Assembly: GCF_015291625.1 (NCBI RefSeq)
Contig: NZ_CP030047.1
Span: 8,426,501 to 8,490,500, forward strand
Direction of reading: 5' to 3'
DNA: 64,000 bases
DNA from: Bradyrhizobium sp. CCBAU 53421
GTDB taxonomy: Bacteria; Pseudomonadota; Alphaproteobacteria; Rhizobiales; Xanthobacteraceae
How positions within the stretch are numbered: the stretch's first letter is position 1; each line of letters opens with the position of its first letter. This document shows positions 1-7,590 of this stretch, one piece after another. A program made the translations under genes and the position numbers. Below the pieces are notes generated by a model. The model saw only the letters and a program-made list of their open reading frames with translations, searched no databases and was not told the DNA's origin.

Positions 1-418
1 TATCGAGCAATTGCGGCCGCACCGCATGCGGATGATGCCGGGCAACAGCAAGGGCCTGATCCGGCGTGATGCCGTCGATCACGCGGCCGTCGATTGCAGA
101 AATGGTGACGGCGGCTCCCTTCCAGCCAGTCACGCGATAGACCGGAACATCGTCCATCATCGAGAGCCGGAGATCGCGCGGATACTGCTCTGCACCCGCG
201 ATCGCCATCGCGCGATCGGGGCCGACCTGCACCTTGTCCCACGGAATGACAGGGAGCGCGGCAAGGCGCTCGCTGTCGGTGAGGCGCGGAAACGCCACGT
301 ACATCATGACGAGGCCGGAGATGAACCACATCGCGAACAGGATGCACGTCGCAATGCCGATCCAGCGATGGACGACATAAAGCCATCGCCGCGCTCGCCG
401 GATCAGAGCGTTGCGCAT
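1..418 (-). CDS. PepSY-associated membrane protein (partial, runs off the left edge)
   Basis: The minus-strand frame begins at the ATG at 418, two bases after the stop of the TonB receptor gene, and is still open at base 1. The visible 139 residues start with a basic segment, then one strong membrane helix (about residues 20-40, WIGIATCILFAMWF), then an extracytoplasmic part with a PepSY-like stretch near ITPDQALAVARHH. Such proteins often sit beside TonB-dependent receptors and are thought to act as inner-membrane reductases or accessory proteins of metal-chelate uptake; the role here is inferred. It is almost certainly co-transcribed with the receptor and so falls under the same cobalamin riboswitch. 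The C-terminus cannot be judged. Confidence 0.75.
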   Translation of the reverse strand, partial: MRNALIRRARRWLYVVHRWIGIATCILFAMWFISGLVMMYVAFPRLTDSERLAALPVIPWDKVQVGPDRAMAIAGAEQYPRDLRLSMMDDVPVYRVTGWKGAAVTISAIDGRVIDGITPDQALAVARHHPHAVRPQLLD

Positions 419-420
419 GG

Positions 421-2700
421 TCAGAACTTCACGTTGACGGACAGTTCGGCGGTGCGCGGCATGCCGAGCAGCCACTGCCCCGTGCCGTTCGAGGTTACCG
501 CGTAGAGCTTGTCGAACAGATTGTAGACGCGGAACGCGACCGTGGTGCGGTCATCGGGCTTCCATTTGATGCCGCCATTGACCACATTGTAGCCTGGCCG
601 CAACTGGGTGTTGGCGAGATCGGAGTACATCGCACCGACCATTTGCACGCCGCCATAGACCGACCAGTTGGGCGCGAAGTCCCAGGTCAGCCAGACGTTC
701 GCGACCTGCTGCGGCACGTTCACCGGGACATTGCCGTTGTAGCTGACGATCTTGCCGCCGACCACCTGGCTGTTGTTGTCGTACCTCGCGCGCAGCAGCG
801 CAAGATTGGCGTCGACGCGCCAGCCATCATTCAGTGCGAGCCCGACCGATCCTTCGACGCCGCGGGAGGATTGCTGGCCGATCTGCAGCGCCAGGCCGGC
901 GGTGGGATTGCTCGGATCTGGAATCGTCAGGCCGGTCTTGACGATCTCGTAAGCAGCCAGCGTCCACTCGCCGCGCCCGCCCCAGAACGACTGCTTGACC
1001 CCGATCTCGGTCTGCTTGCCGGTGGCGAGCTGGAAGGTTTTCTGCGAGACGGGCAGCGAGATCAGGTTGCTGACCGGATCGACGCCGACCGCGTACTGGC
1101 CATAGAACGCAAGGTTCTTGATCGGCTCATAGACGAGGCCGGTACGCCAGCTGGTCCCCGACAGCGTGGTTTCAAAACTGTTCGCCGGCGTCTTGTAATC
1201 GGTGCGATCGACCTCCGGGCGATCATATCTGACGCCGGTGACGAGCGACAATTGATCGGTCAGCGATATCCGGTCTTCGGCAAACAGCGCGTATTGATTG
1301 ACGGACGCGTTGAAGCCCGGCGTCGTCGCCGTGGTCGTCGCGAAGAACGATCCGGGATCGAACACGTAAGGATTGACCGACGACGCGCCGCCATAGGGCG
1401 AGTTGTTGGTGTGGGTGAAGTCGATCCGGTTGACGTCGAACCCGGCAACGAACTGGTTGGCTAGTCCGAGGACGTGGCCGCTGAAGGTCGCATCCATGCG
1501 GTTGCCGAGCTGCTTCTGGTCGTGGAAGATCTCGATATAGCTCGAGCGGTCGATCAGCTGGGTCTTCGAATTCCAGGTGTAGTTTTCGATGTCGCGCCAG
1601 TGCCGCTCGCTGGTCAGATAGTACAGCGTGTTGTTGATCTTGACGCCGTCGGCGACGTCCCACTCGGTCTTGAACTGGGTCCAGCTGTCCTGATAACGGA
1701 TCGCGCTGTCTGATGCATTGTAGTTCTTGAAGCGCAGCGCGTCCTGGATCGAGCCGCCAACCAGCGGCGTGCCGAAATAGCGCGACGGGCTGCGGTCGCC
1801 ATAATCCTCTGACAGCGTGAAGGCGAGATTTTCGGACGCCTGCACCCGCACCGCGGCGGAGATCACCGCATTCGAGGTCTTGTCGCGATCGACCCAGCCG
1901 TCCGACACGTTGCCGGTGGCGTTGATGCGATAGGACACATTGGGATTGATGGGACCGGTGCTGTCGACCGACAACCGCCGCGTCATGTTGCTGTCGAGCG
2001 AGACCTCGGCCTCGTTATAGGGCGTGGTGAGCGGTTTTTTCGGGATCACGTTGATGACGCCGCCGATCGCGCCTTCGCCGTACAGCACCGAGGCCGGGCC
2101 GCGCAGCACCTCGATGCGCTGCGTGGACCAGGTGTCGTAGGGAAACGTCAGGGTGCCGGAGCCGATATAGAAGCGCGTGCCGTCATACAGCGTCATCACC
2201 GAATTGCTGCCGGCAAAGCCGCGGGTGCTGAACGACACGCCGCCATTGCCCGGTGCCGGCGTTGCGATGAACCCGGCCGCGTTCTGGGTGACGGCATCGA
2301 GCACATTATGCTGGCCGCGTTCGGCGATGGTCTGCGCCGTGATGATCTCGACGCTGGCCGGCGTTTGCAGCGGCGTCAGATTGAGGCGGCTGCCGGTGCC
2401 GCCCTGCGTGGTGGCGTTGAGCGTCGGCGATGCCGACCCCCATGCGCCCGACGCCGCGGCGCGCGGCGGGCTAGCGGTAGCCGCTGGCGTCGCAGGTCTG
2501 GCGCGTGGCCGCGACGACGCCGGGTTTTGGCTTCGCGCCGCAGGCTTGGGCCTTGCGGATGTCGAGGGCGCCACCTCGATCGGATCGAGCGCGGTGGGTG
2601 GAGATGTTTGTGCCGAGCCTTCGGCGGGCAGCAGCAGCGATGACAGGGAACAAACGAGACCGAGGCGCCATTTGCGCGCAGCGGGAGAGGACGGAGACAT
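421..2700 (-). CDS. TonB-dependent siderophore-type receptor
   Basis: Outer-membrane receptor of about 759 residues. The ATG at 2700 is chosen because it directly precedes a signal peptide (RKWRLGLVCSLSSLLLPAEGSAQ region); an in-frame ATG at 2751 would add 17 polar residues. A Pro/Ala-rich linker is followed by a plug domain (QTPASVEIITAQTIAERG through RIEVLRGPASVLYGEGAIGG) and a 22-strand-type barrel that ends in aromatic Phe, as outer-membrane insertion requires. The plug resembles ferric-siderophore receptors rather than classical BtuB. However, the gene lies immediately downstream of a cobalamin riboswitch, so a cobalt, cobalamin or B12-linked chelate is a reasonable substrate guess. A PepSY membrane protein follows after two bases. 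Family confidence is high; the substrate is inference. Confidence 0.9.
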   Translation of the reverse strand: MSPSSPAARKWRLGLVCSLSSLLLPAEGSAQTSPPTALDPIEVAPSTSARPKPAARSQNPASSRPRARPATPAATASPPRAAASGAWGSASPTLNATTQGGTGSRLNLTPLQTPASVEIITAQTIAERGQHNVLDAVTQNAAGFIATPAPGNGGVSFSTRGFAGSNSVMTLYDGTRFYIGSGTLTFPYDTWSTQRIEVLRGPASVLYGEGAIGGVINVIPKKPLTTPYNEAEVSLDSNMTRRLSVDSTGPINPNVSYRINATGNVSDGWVDRDKTSNAVISAAVRVQASENLAFTLSEDYGDRSPSRYFGTPLVGGSIQDALRFKNYNASDSAIRYQDSWTQFKTEWDVADGVKINNTLYYLTSERHWRDIENYTWNSKTQLIDRSSYIEIFHDQKQLGNRMDATFSGHVLGLANQFVAGFDVNRIDFTHTNNSPYGGASSVNPYVFDPGSFFATTTATTPGFNASVNQYALFAEDRISLTDQLSLVTGVRYDRPEVDRTDYKTPANSFETTLSGTSWRTGLVYEPIKNLAFYGQYAVGVDPVSNLISLPVSQKTFQLATGKQTEIGVKQSFWGGRGEWTLAAYEIVKTGLTIPDPSNPTAGLALQIGQQSSRGVEGSVGLALNDGWRVDANLALLRARYDNNSQVVGGKIVSYNGNVPVNVPQQVANVWLTWDFAPNWSVYGGVQMVGAMYSDLANTQLRPGYNVVNGGIKWKPDDRTTVAFRVYNLFDKLYAVTSNGTGQWLLGMPRTAELSVNVKF

Positions 2701-2709
2701 GAAACGACT

Positions 2710-2734
2710 CGCGGTAACGTGGCACGTCACCGCG
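2710..2734 (-). promoter_or_regulatory. Hairpin between riboswitch and receptor start
   Basis: A near-perfect inverted repeat (CGCGGTGAC ... GTTACCGCG on the minus strand) ends about 9 bases upstream of the receptor ATG at 2700. It has no T-tract, so if functional it would act on translation initiation rather than as an intrinsic terminator. It is the likely expression platform of the adjacent riboswitch, by inference. Confidence 0.4.
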
Positions 2735-2817
2735 AACGCGGACTGGCGCATTGCCGAAAAGGCAGTGCTCCGATCCCACCAGGACGCCCCCGCCCGATGT
2801 GCTCGCGTGTGACCACG

Positions 2818-2998
2818 ACTGACGGCAGGTCTCCTGGCTCACGGGTCATCGCCTGTCGACGCCTTCCCGGGCCGATGGCCCAGTGGCAAATTGACGAAAG
2901 GCTCGCCGTTTACAGTTGCGGGGACAGCTGCGGCATTGGGGTTACCCTCGCACCGCATTCCCTTTTGATCCCCGAAGGGAACCGTCGGCAAAAACGAT
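2818..2998 (-). promoter_or_regulatory. Cobalamin (B12) riboswitch
   Basis: Read on the minus strand, the region shows the conserved elements in order: an upstream GGAAtgcGGTG block, the CCCCgCAACTG core, GCCACTG (2881-2887), GGGAAGGC, and the B12 box AGCCAGGAGACCTGCC (2824-2839). This is the established aptamer layout for adenosyl- or aquocobalamin-sensing riboswitches. The gene immediately downstream on the same strand is the TonB receptor, so B12 should repress it and the PepSY gene. Confidence 0.95.
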
Positions 2999-3110
2999 AG
3001 GTGGTGCGGGATGGGCTGTCAATTCGATGCGATTGTCGCACACATGCTTTGCGGGATGGTGCTGCGGCGACGACACGGCGATGTCATGGCTGACGCGGAG
3101 ACTTCCTAGA

Positions 3111-3213
3111 CCCGTCATCCTGAGGAGCCGCGAAGCGGCGTCTCGAAGGATCGACGGCCACCAGCCGGGCCGTCGACCTTTCGAGACGCGCTACGCGCTC
3201 CTCAGGGTGACGG
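3111..3213. repeat. Dispersed palindromic repeat, family A, copy 1
   Basis: An imperfect palindrome of about 100 bp that begins CCCGTCATCCTGAGG and ends CTCAGGGTGACGG, with internal arms around CTCGAAGGATCGACGG and CCGTCGACCTTTCGAG. It abuts the stop codon of the COG0523 gene and may serve as a transcript end. Two relatives lie at 5780-5880 (interrupted by IS110) and 17595-17723. Confidence 0.85.
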
Positions 3214-3214
3214 A

Positions 3215-4138
3215 TCACTCGACGCAGCCCTGCATCACCTCATCGATCTCGGCACGCGAGAGCGCCCCCATCTCCGCAATGAACACGATTCGCGTGCGTG
3301 GCACGCCCGCTGCCGGCACGCCGCCCGCGGCCAACGTCGCGCGCCCGCCGGCGAGTTGGAATACCGTCAGCCGTCCGGGTTGCTCCACCGTCTCGAACAA
3401 TCCTTTCGCGCGTGCCAGCCTCGGCGCCAGTTTGCCGATCGCCTGCTGCAGGCGCGACAGCAAGACCCGCCGCTCCGAGGCCCAGCTCAGCGTCTCGAAC
3501 CGGTCGGATACCGGCCGTCGCGGCGCGGTCTCGCGCGGCGTCGGCACATGATCGAGATCGGCCGGAAACACCAGCTCGGCCGGGACCTCGCCATGCAGCG
3601 CATCGACGATCACCGCCGCCGGCCGCACCGCGCGCACGGCAGCGCGGTTCGCGGCGCAGGCGGCCGCATCGGCGAGATCAACCTTGCTCAGCGCGACCAC
3701 GTCGGCCGCCCGCAACTGCGAGCGCAGCAGCGCGTCGTTCAGCATCGCCGCAGGCTGCGTCGCGTCGACCACGCACAGCACGGTCTCCAGCGGCGCCTCC
3801 TGCCAGATCACGGGATCCATCAAATTGCGCACGATGTCGGCGGGATCGGCGATCCCGCTGGTCTCGATCACGATCAACTCGGGGCGCGGATCACGCCGCA
3901 ACAAATTGGCGAGCGTACGCAGCAGATCGCCCTCGAGCGTGCAGCAGATGCAACCATTGCTCAGGCTGACCACGCCGTCGCCGGCGCCTGCGATCAGCTC
4001 CGCGTCGATATTGATCGCGCCGAAATCATTGACCACCGCCGCGATGCGCCGTCCCTGCGCATGCGCCAGCAGATGGTTCACGACCGTGGTCTTGCCCGCC
4101 CCGAGAAAACCCGCGACCAGCAGGATCGGGACCGGCAC
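3215..4138 (-). CDS. COG0523/CobW-family GTPase (putative metal chaperone)
   Basis: About 307 residues. I choose the GTG at 4138 because it follows the amidohydrolase stop by one base and places the P-loop at residues 10-18 (GFLGAGKTT), usual for the family; a longer frame exists but lies inside the upstream gene. The metal-binding GCICC motif is at residues 62-66, followed by an ETSGIADP switch segment and a SKVD base-recognition motif. The C-terminal CobW_C domain (TVFQLAGGRATL region) is present. Members hydrolyse GTP to deliver Zn, Co or Fe to client enzymes. The tight operon with a metal-dependent amidohydrolase suggests that enzyme as client, by inference. It is not the cobalamin-synthesis CobW, since no cob genes are near. 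Confidence 0.88.
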   Translation of the reverse strand: MPVPILLVAGFLGAGKTTVVNHLLAHAQGRRIAAVVNDFGAINIDAELIAGAGDGVVSLSNGCICCTLEGDLLRTLANLLRRDPRPELIVIETSGIADPADIVRNLMDPVIWQEAPLETVLCVVDATQPAAMLNDALLRSQLRAADVVALSKVDLADAAACAANRAAVRAVRPAAVIVDALHGEVPAELVFPADLDHVPTPRETAPRRPVSDRFETLSWASERRVLLSRLQQAIGKLAPRLARAKGLFETVEQPGRLTVFQLAGGRATLAAGGVPAAGVPRTRIVFIAEMGALSRAEIDEVMQGCVE

Positions 4139-4139
4139 G

Positions 4140-5630
4140 TCAGCCTCCAATGACCGGCCGGCGCACCGGCCGGCCGGGACGCGCCGCGACGTCGAGCACG
4201 CCATCAGTGATCAGCGGCTGACCGCTGACCACGAGATGCCGCACGCCTTCCGCCGGGCGGTTCATCGCGGAGAAGGTCGCGCGGTCGCTCAGCGTCTCGA
4301 AGTCGAACACCACGACGTCGGCGTCGGCACCCGCTTGCAGCCTGCCCTTGGCCCGCATCGCCGGCGTGCTCGCCGACAGAATTTCCGCCGGGATCAGCGC
4401 GCATTTGCGGATACCCTCGAGCAGCGACACCTTCCTCCGCTCGCGCACCCATTCGCGGATGAAGCGGGTGAAGCATCCGGCCGAACGCGGATGCGAGGTG
4501 GCATCATCAGGCAGCGGCCACGCATCGCCGGTGTAGGGGCGACCGTCCGACAGCGTCCATGGCATCGCGTCGGACGCGATCGCGCCGCCCGGATACAGCA
4601 CCGCCATGTCGAGCAGATCGCGATGGCGCGCGTTGTTCTCGATATCGAGCACATGCCACAGCACCAGCGTCGAGGGCTCCGCGGCCTGCGCCGCCAGCAG
4701 CTCCTCGCGGCTGCCGAAGCGATGACCGTCGGTCACGCGCTGCACCGAATCATAGCCGAGGCCGTTGCGCTCCTCGAATTTGGGATCGCTGAAGAAGGTC
4801 GCCGCCAGCACGGTCGAGCCGGTGCCGTACGGATAGGCCTCCACCGTGATCGGCAGGCCCTGCGCCTGCGCCTTCGCGATCAGCGCAACACAGCGTTCGA
4901 TATCGGTCTTGCTCGACGAGTTGAAATGGCAGATGTGCATGTGCGCGCCGGTGGCGCCGGCATAGCCGATCAGACGGATATAGGCCTCGGCCGCGCTCTC
5001 GGGATCGATCCGCGACATGTAGGCGACGTGGGTGAAGGTCGGCACCGCGTGATCAGCCGCAAGCTGGCACACCGCGGTCAGTTCCTGCACGCCGGCGCCC
5101 GGCGCGTAAGCGTTGAGAATGCCGATGCCGATGCCCCCCTCGTTCAATCCGTTGGCCAGGCGCGCGAGGATGCCGCCGACCTCGCCTTCGGTCGCCACGT
5201 TCTCGATCCAGCGGCGATCGCGCATCGCTGCGCCGAATGATTCCAGCGAGCTTTCCGCATTCGAGCCGGTCATTGCGCCGATCCGCGCGAACGCCCAGTT
5301 GGCCGCGGCGCCGTAGTTCAGCACACGCCCCTTCTCGGCCTGACGCTTGTACCAGGATGCAACCGGCAGCACGCCGGCCTCGAGGTCGAGCGAGGTCGTC
5401 ACCCCGTCGAACGCCTGCATGCGATCGGCCGGAATGGTCTGGCCATGCGCGTGCAGGTCGATGAAGCCCGGCGCCACCACGAGGCCGGTGGCGTCGATCT
5501 GGCCCTCGGCGCCGCCGAGCCCGGTGCCGACTGCGGCGATCTTGCCGTCGACGACAGCGACGTCGCCAACCGCGTCCATCCCGCTGGCCGGATCCACCAC
5601 CCGGCCGCCGCTGATCACCAAACCACCCAT
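4140..5630 (-). CDS. Amidohydrolase, N-acyl-D-amino-acid deacylase-like
   Basis: 496 residues, close to the usual D-aminoacylase length. The start at 5630 has a GGGGAGT ribosome binding site. The N-terminal composite beta-sandwich (VISGGRVVDPASG) is followed by the metal-binding HxH at residues 60 and 62 (GFIDLHAHGQ), a TIM-barrel with a HICHFN motif, and the EAYPYGTGST segment typical of the D-aminoacylase/dihydroorotase-like branch. The C-terminus returns to the sandwich (GVRHLVVSGQPLITDG). It probably hydrolyses an N-acyl or cyclic amide with one or two zinc ions in the cytoplasm; the substrate is unknown. The downstream COG0523 GTPase starts one base after the stop, so the two are translationally linked. 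Confidence 0.88.
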   Translation of the reverse strand: MGGLVISGGRVVDPASGMDAVGDVAVVDGKIAAVGTGLGGAEGQIDATGLVVAPGFIDLHAHGQTIPADRMQAFDGVTTSLDLEAGVLPVASWYKRQAEKGRVLNYGAAANWAFARIGAMTGSNAESSLESFGAAMRDRRWIENVATEGEVGGILARLANGLNEGGIGIGILNAYAPGAGVQELTAVCQLAADHAVPTFTHVAYMSRIDPESAAEAYIRLIGYAGATGAHMHICHFNSSSKTDIERCVALIAKAQAQGLPITVEAYPYGTGSTVLAATFFSDPKFEERNGLGYDSVQRVTDGHRFGSREELLAAQAAEPSTLVLWHVLDIENNARHRDLLDMAVLYPGGAIASDAMPWTLSDGRPYTGDAWPLPDDATSHPRSAGCFTRFIREWVRERRKVSLLEGIRKCALIPAEILSASTPAMRAKGRLQAGADADVVVFDFETLSDRATFSAMNRPAEGVRHLVVSGQPLITDGVLDVAARPGRPVRRPVIGG

Positions 5631-5779
5631 CTCGCCACTCCCCGCATTGTCCGAACCCTGGTCCCGACTGGCCGCTTTGATAAAGACTTACGACCGGTCC
5701 GATACGGGGCCAAGAGACAAAAATGCATCGCATCTATCGCAGCGTAGGAACAACGTCGGCTCAGCTGCTTCCCTCTCTT

Positions 5780-5880
5780 CCCGTCATCCTGAGGTGGCCG
5801 CTTCTTCAGCGGCCCTCGAAGGATCGACGGCCCGGCTGGTAGCCGTGCATCCTTCGAGGCTCGCTCCGCTCGCACCTCAG
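5780..5880. repeat. Family A palindromic repeat, copy 2, split by the IS110 element
   Basis: The sequence starts CCCGTCATCCTGAGG and reads through the palindrome to CGCACCTCAG at 5880, where it stops. The missing outer end (GGATGACGGG) is found at 7007-7016, on the far side of the IS110 element. The two halves rejoin to a normal family A repeat if the intervening 1.1 kb is removed. Confidence 0.9.
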
Positions 5881-5895
5881 CGACTGTGTTCTTCG

Positions 5896-6828
5896 TCAAG
5901 CGGGTTGCCATGGTTTTTGGTCCCTGAGCATGGCGTTGAGGGTTGTGAGGACTTTGCGCGCCACGGCGATGAGGGCGACCATCTTGGGCTTTCCAGCGGT
6001 CACCAGGCGTCGGTAGAAGACCTTGAGCTGCGGATGGTATCGGCTGGCCGACAGCGCGGCCATGTAGAGCCCGGCGCGCAGCTTGGCTCTTCCACCGCCG
6101 ATCATGCTCTTGCCCTTCCAGCGGCCGGACTGGCGGGTGAACGGGGCAAGGCCGGCGAGGCTCGCAATCTGGCGCCGATTGAGCGTGCCGAGCTCCGGCA
6201 CCTCGGCGAGGAAGGTCCGTGCGAGGGTGTTGCTCACGCCCGGAAAGCTGACCAGCAACTCCTCCTTGGCCCGCCAGACTGGCGAGCCGCGCACCAATGT
6301 ATCGATGTCGTTGTCGATCTCCGGCAGCTCCTTCTCGAGGACCTTGATGTGGCGGGCAAGGCTCTTGCGAACACGGACGTTCTCCGCCCGCTTCTCGCGC
6401 TGACGCTCGGCAACGATCATCTCGATGATCTGCCGTCGGCGGCTGACCAGTTCGGCCAGCAGCCGGGCTTCCTGGTCCGGCATGGCGCGCGGCTCCGGCT
6501 TCACCGCCTCGACGAACCGCGCGATCACCGCCGCATCGATCGGGTCGGTCTTGGCGCGCTGGCCAACCGCCTGCGCGAAGTGCCGAATCTGCGCCGGATT
6601 GACCACCACCAGCGGCAGCTGGGCGCCGGCCAGCGCAGCCGCAACGATCGTCTCGAAGCCGCCGGTTGCCTCTACCGCAATCAGCGCCGGCGAGATCGCC
6701 TGCAGGCGCGCAACAAGCTCTTCCAGGCCCTTGCCGTCACGCGCCACGGCAAAGGCTTCCCCGCCCGGACGAACATGCACGTCCAACCGGTCCTTCGACA
6801 CATCAATGCCAACGTAGATCGCGTCCAT
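5896..6828 (-). CDS. IS110-family DEDD/serine transposase (bridge-RNA-guided recombinase)
   Basis: 310 residues from the ATG at 6828 (MDAIYVGIDVSKDRLDV); the frame stays open upstream but that extension is noncoding IS sequence. The RuvC-like DEDD acids are D9, E53, D95 and D98 (YVGIDVSK, AVEATGG, KTDPIDA). The C-terminal Transposase_20 domain carries SFPGVSNTLA, LAGLAPFTRQSG and the candidate catalytic serine S241 (GKSMIGGGR). Length and spacing match the IS110 group that uses a structured noncoding RNA to pair with donor and target DNA. No frameshift or stop is seen, so it is predicted to be active. Confidence 0.95.
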   Translation of the reverse strand: MDAIYVGIDVSKDRLDVHVRPGGEAFAVARDGKGLEELVARLQAISPALIAVEATGGFETIVAAALAGAQLPLVVVNPAQIRHFAQAVGQRAKTDPIDAAVIARFVEAVKPEPRAMPDQEARLLAELVSRRRQIIEMIVAERQREKRAENVRVRKSLARHIKVLEKELPEIDNDIDTLVRGSPVWRAKEELLVSFPGVSNTLARTFLAEVPELGTLNRRQIASLAGLAPFTRQSGRWKGKSMIGGGRAKLRAGLYMAALSASRYHPQLKVFYRRLVTAGKPKMVALIAVARKVLTTLNAMLRDQKPWQPA

Positions 6829-7005
6829 CTGCACCCATCCTTGCGCAACCGGGCTCGCCAGGCGGCCCTCGCGACTGTTCGGGTTCAATGGAACAACGGA
6901 CGGGGCGCCGCGCTGAGGTCCGGGCTTCAAAGCCCTTGGATGAAGCGGTCTCCCGTCCGTTACCGCACCGGACACTCTATCCGATCCAGCGCGTCTTGAC
7001 TTACA
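6829..7005 (-). ncRNA. Candidate IS110 bridge RNA
   Basis: This is the noncoding stretch between the element's left end and the transposase start, the place where IS110 bridge RNAs are encoded. On the minus strand a hairpin GGGCTT-TG-AAGCCC (6922-6935) is flanked by a bipartite internal loop. Its 5' side carries TCATCC (6938-6943) and its 3' side ACCTCAG (6913-6919), inside an outer CCGC/GCGG stem. The two sides match and complement the target TCATC-CT-GAGGT. A second stem-loop carries ACAGTCGC (6871-6878), identical to the element's other end plus core base (5880-5887), as expected of a donor guide. The weaker right donor guide may lie at GCAAGG (6839-6844). Transcription is inferred. Confidence 0.75.
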
Positions 7006-7033
7006 AGGATGACGGGTGTGGCAGTGAGCTTCC

Positions 7034-7438
7034 CTACGTTCCGCTTGCACGCCACGACGGCAGCCCGCGCCAGAGATCGTTGCCGGGCTTCGCACGGCTC
7101 GCCACGAGTTTCGGCGGCATGCGGTGCGGCGTCCGATCCTTGGCGATCGCCGCTTCGACCGCGCGCTTGAGCCTCGCATTGTCGATCTGCGCCAGGAACC
7201 GCCGGATGACGGCATCCTGATCCGCACCGCGACCGGAGATCGCCGCGCACAACTCCGCGGTCGTCCGGCGGAAGAAGTGGAAGGCGTCATCGGCCGCGCC
7301 AGCCAGCCGGTCGACCTCGCCGGCCACACCGAGCGCATGCATCCGATCGTCGTCATCGAGCGTCACGGCGAAGCGCAGCACGGCAAGCTGCCAGGTCCGG
7401 AGCAGCTTGCTCTCTGGTTCGGTCGCATTCTCGCGCAT
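7034..7438 (-). CDS. Hypothetical protein, 134 residues
   Basis: Start ATG at 7438 (MRENATEPESKLLRTWQLAVLRFAVTLDDDDR). The protein is mostly helical and acidic at the N-terminus, with no signal peptide or membrane segment. It ends 18 bp short of the restored palindrome half beside the IS110 element, so its C-terminus (LWRGLPSWRASGT) seems complete rather than cut by the IS. I do not recognise the family. An in-frame upstream extension to 7594 is possible but would overlap the end of the ABC exporter gene. Confidence 0.6.
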   Translation of the reverse strand: MRENATEPESKLLRTWQLAVLRFAVTLDDDDRMHALGVAGEVDRLAGAADDAFHFFRRTTAELCAAISGRGADQDAVIRRFLAQIDNARLKRAVEAAIAKDRTPHRMPPKLVASRAKPGNDLWRGLPSWRASGT

Positions 7439-7590
7439 CAGTCGAGCACCCCGCGCGCCGATGCCCCTTCGGCTGTCGAGGGAGGTCAGGCGCGGCGCGA
7501 CTATCCTTGCGCGGGAATAGGTTTTCGAGGGGAGCACGCGCGCGATCGCATAGGAATCGCATAGGCGGCGCGCACGGAATCCCGATTCCC

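Larger units (their letters stand above)
5881..7007 (-). mobile_element. Complete IS110-family insertion sequence
   Basis: The boundaries come from the interrupted palindrome: CCTCAG at 5875-5880 and GGATGACGG at 7007-7015 join to the family A consensus. The dinucleotide AG (CT on the transposase strand) is present at both junctions (5879-5880 and 7006-7007), so the ends are uncertain by two bases. The element is about 1.13 kb. It has one transposase gene ending 15 bp from one end and a noncoding stretch of about 178 bp upstream of the gene. There are no terminal inverted repeats, as usual for IS110. It appears intact. Confidence 0.92.

Noticed and set aside
3215..4138. Cobalamin-synthesis CobW, because a B12 riboswitch is near
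   Set aside because: The riboswitch points away from this gene (it lies downstream of it), no cob genes are near, and the partner is an amidohydrolase; general COG0523 is safer.
6829..7356. N-terminal extension of the IS110 transposase frame
   Set aside because: It runs through the candidate bridge RNA and out of the element; the family start (MDAIYVGIDVS) is at 6828.
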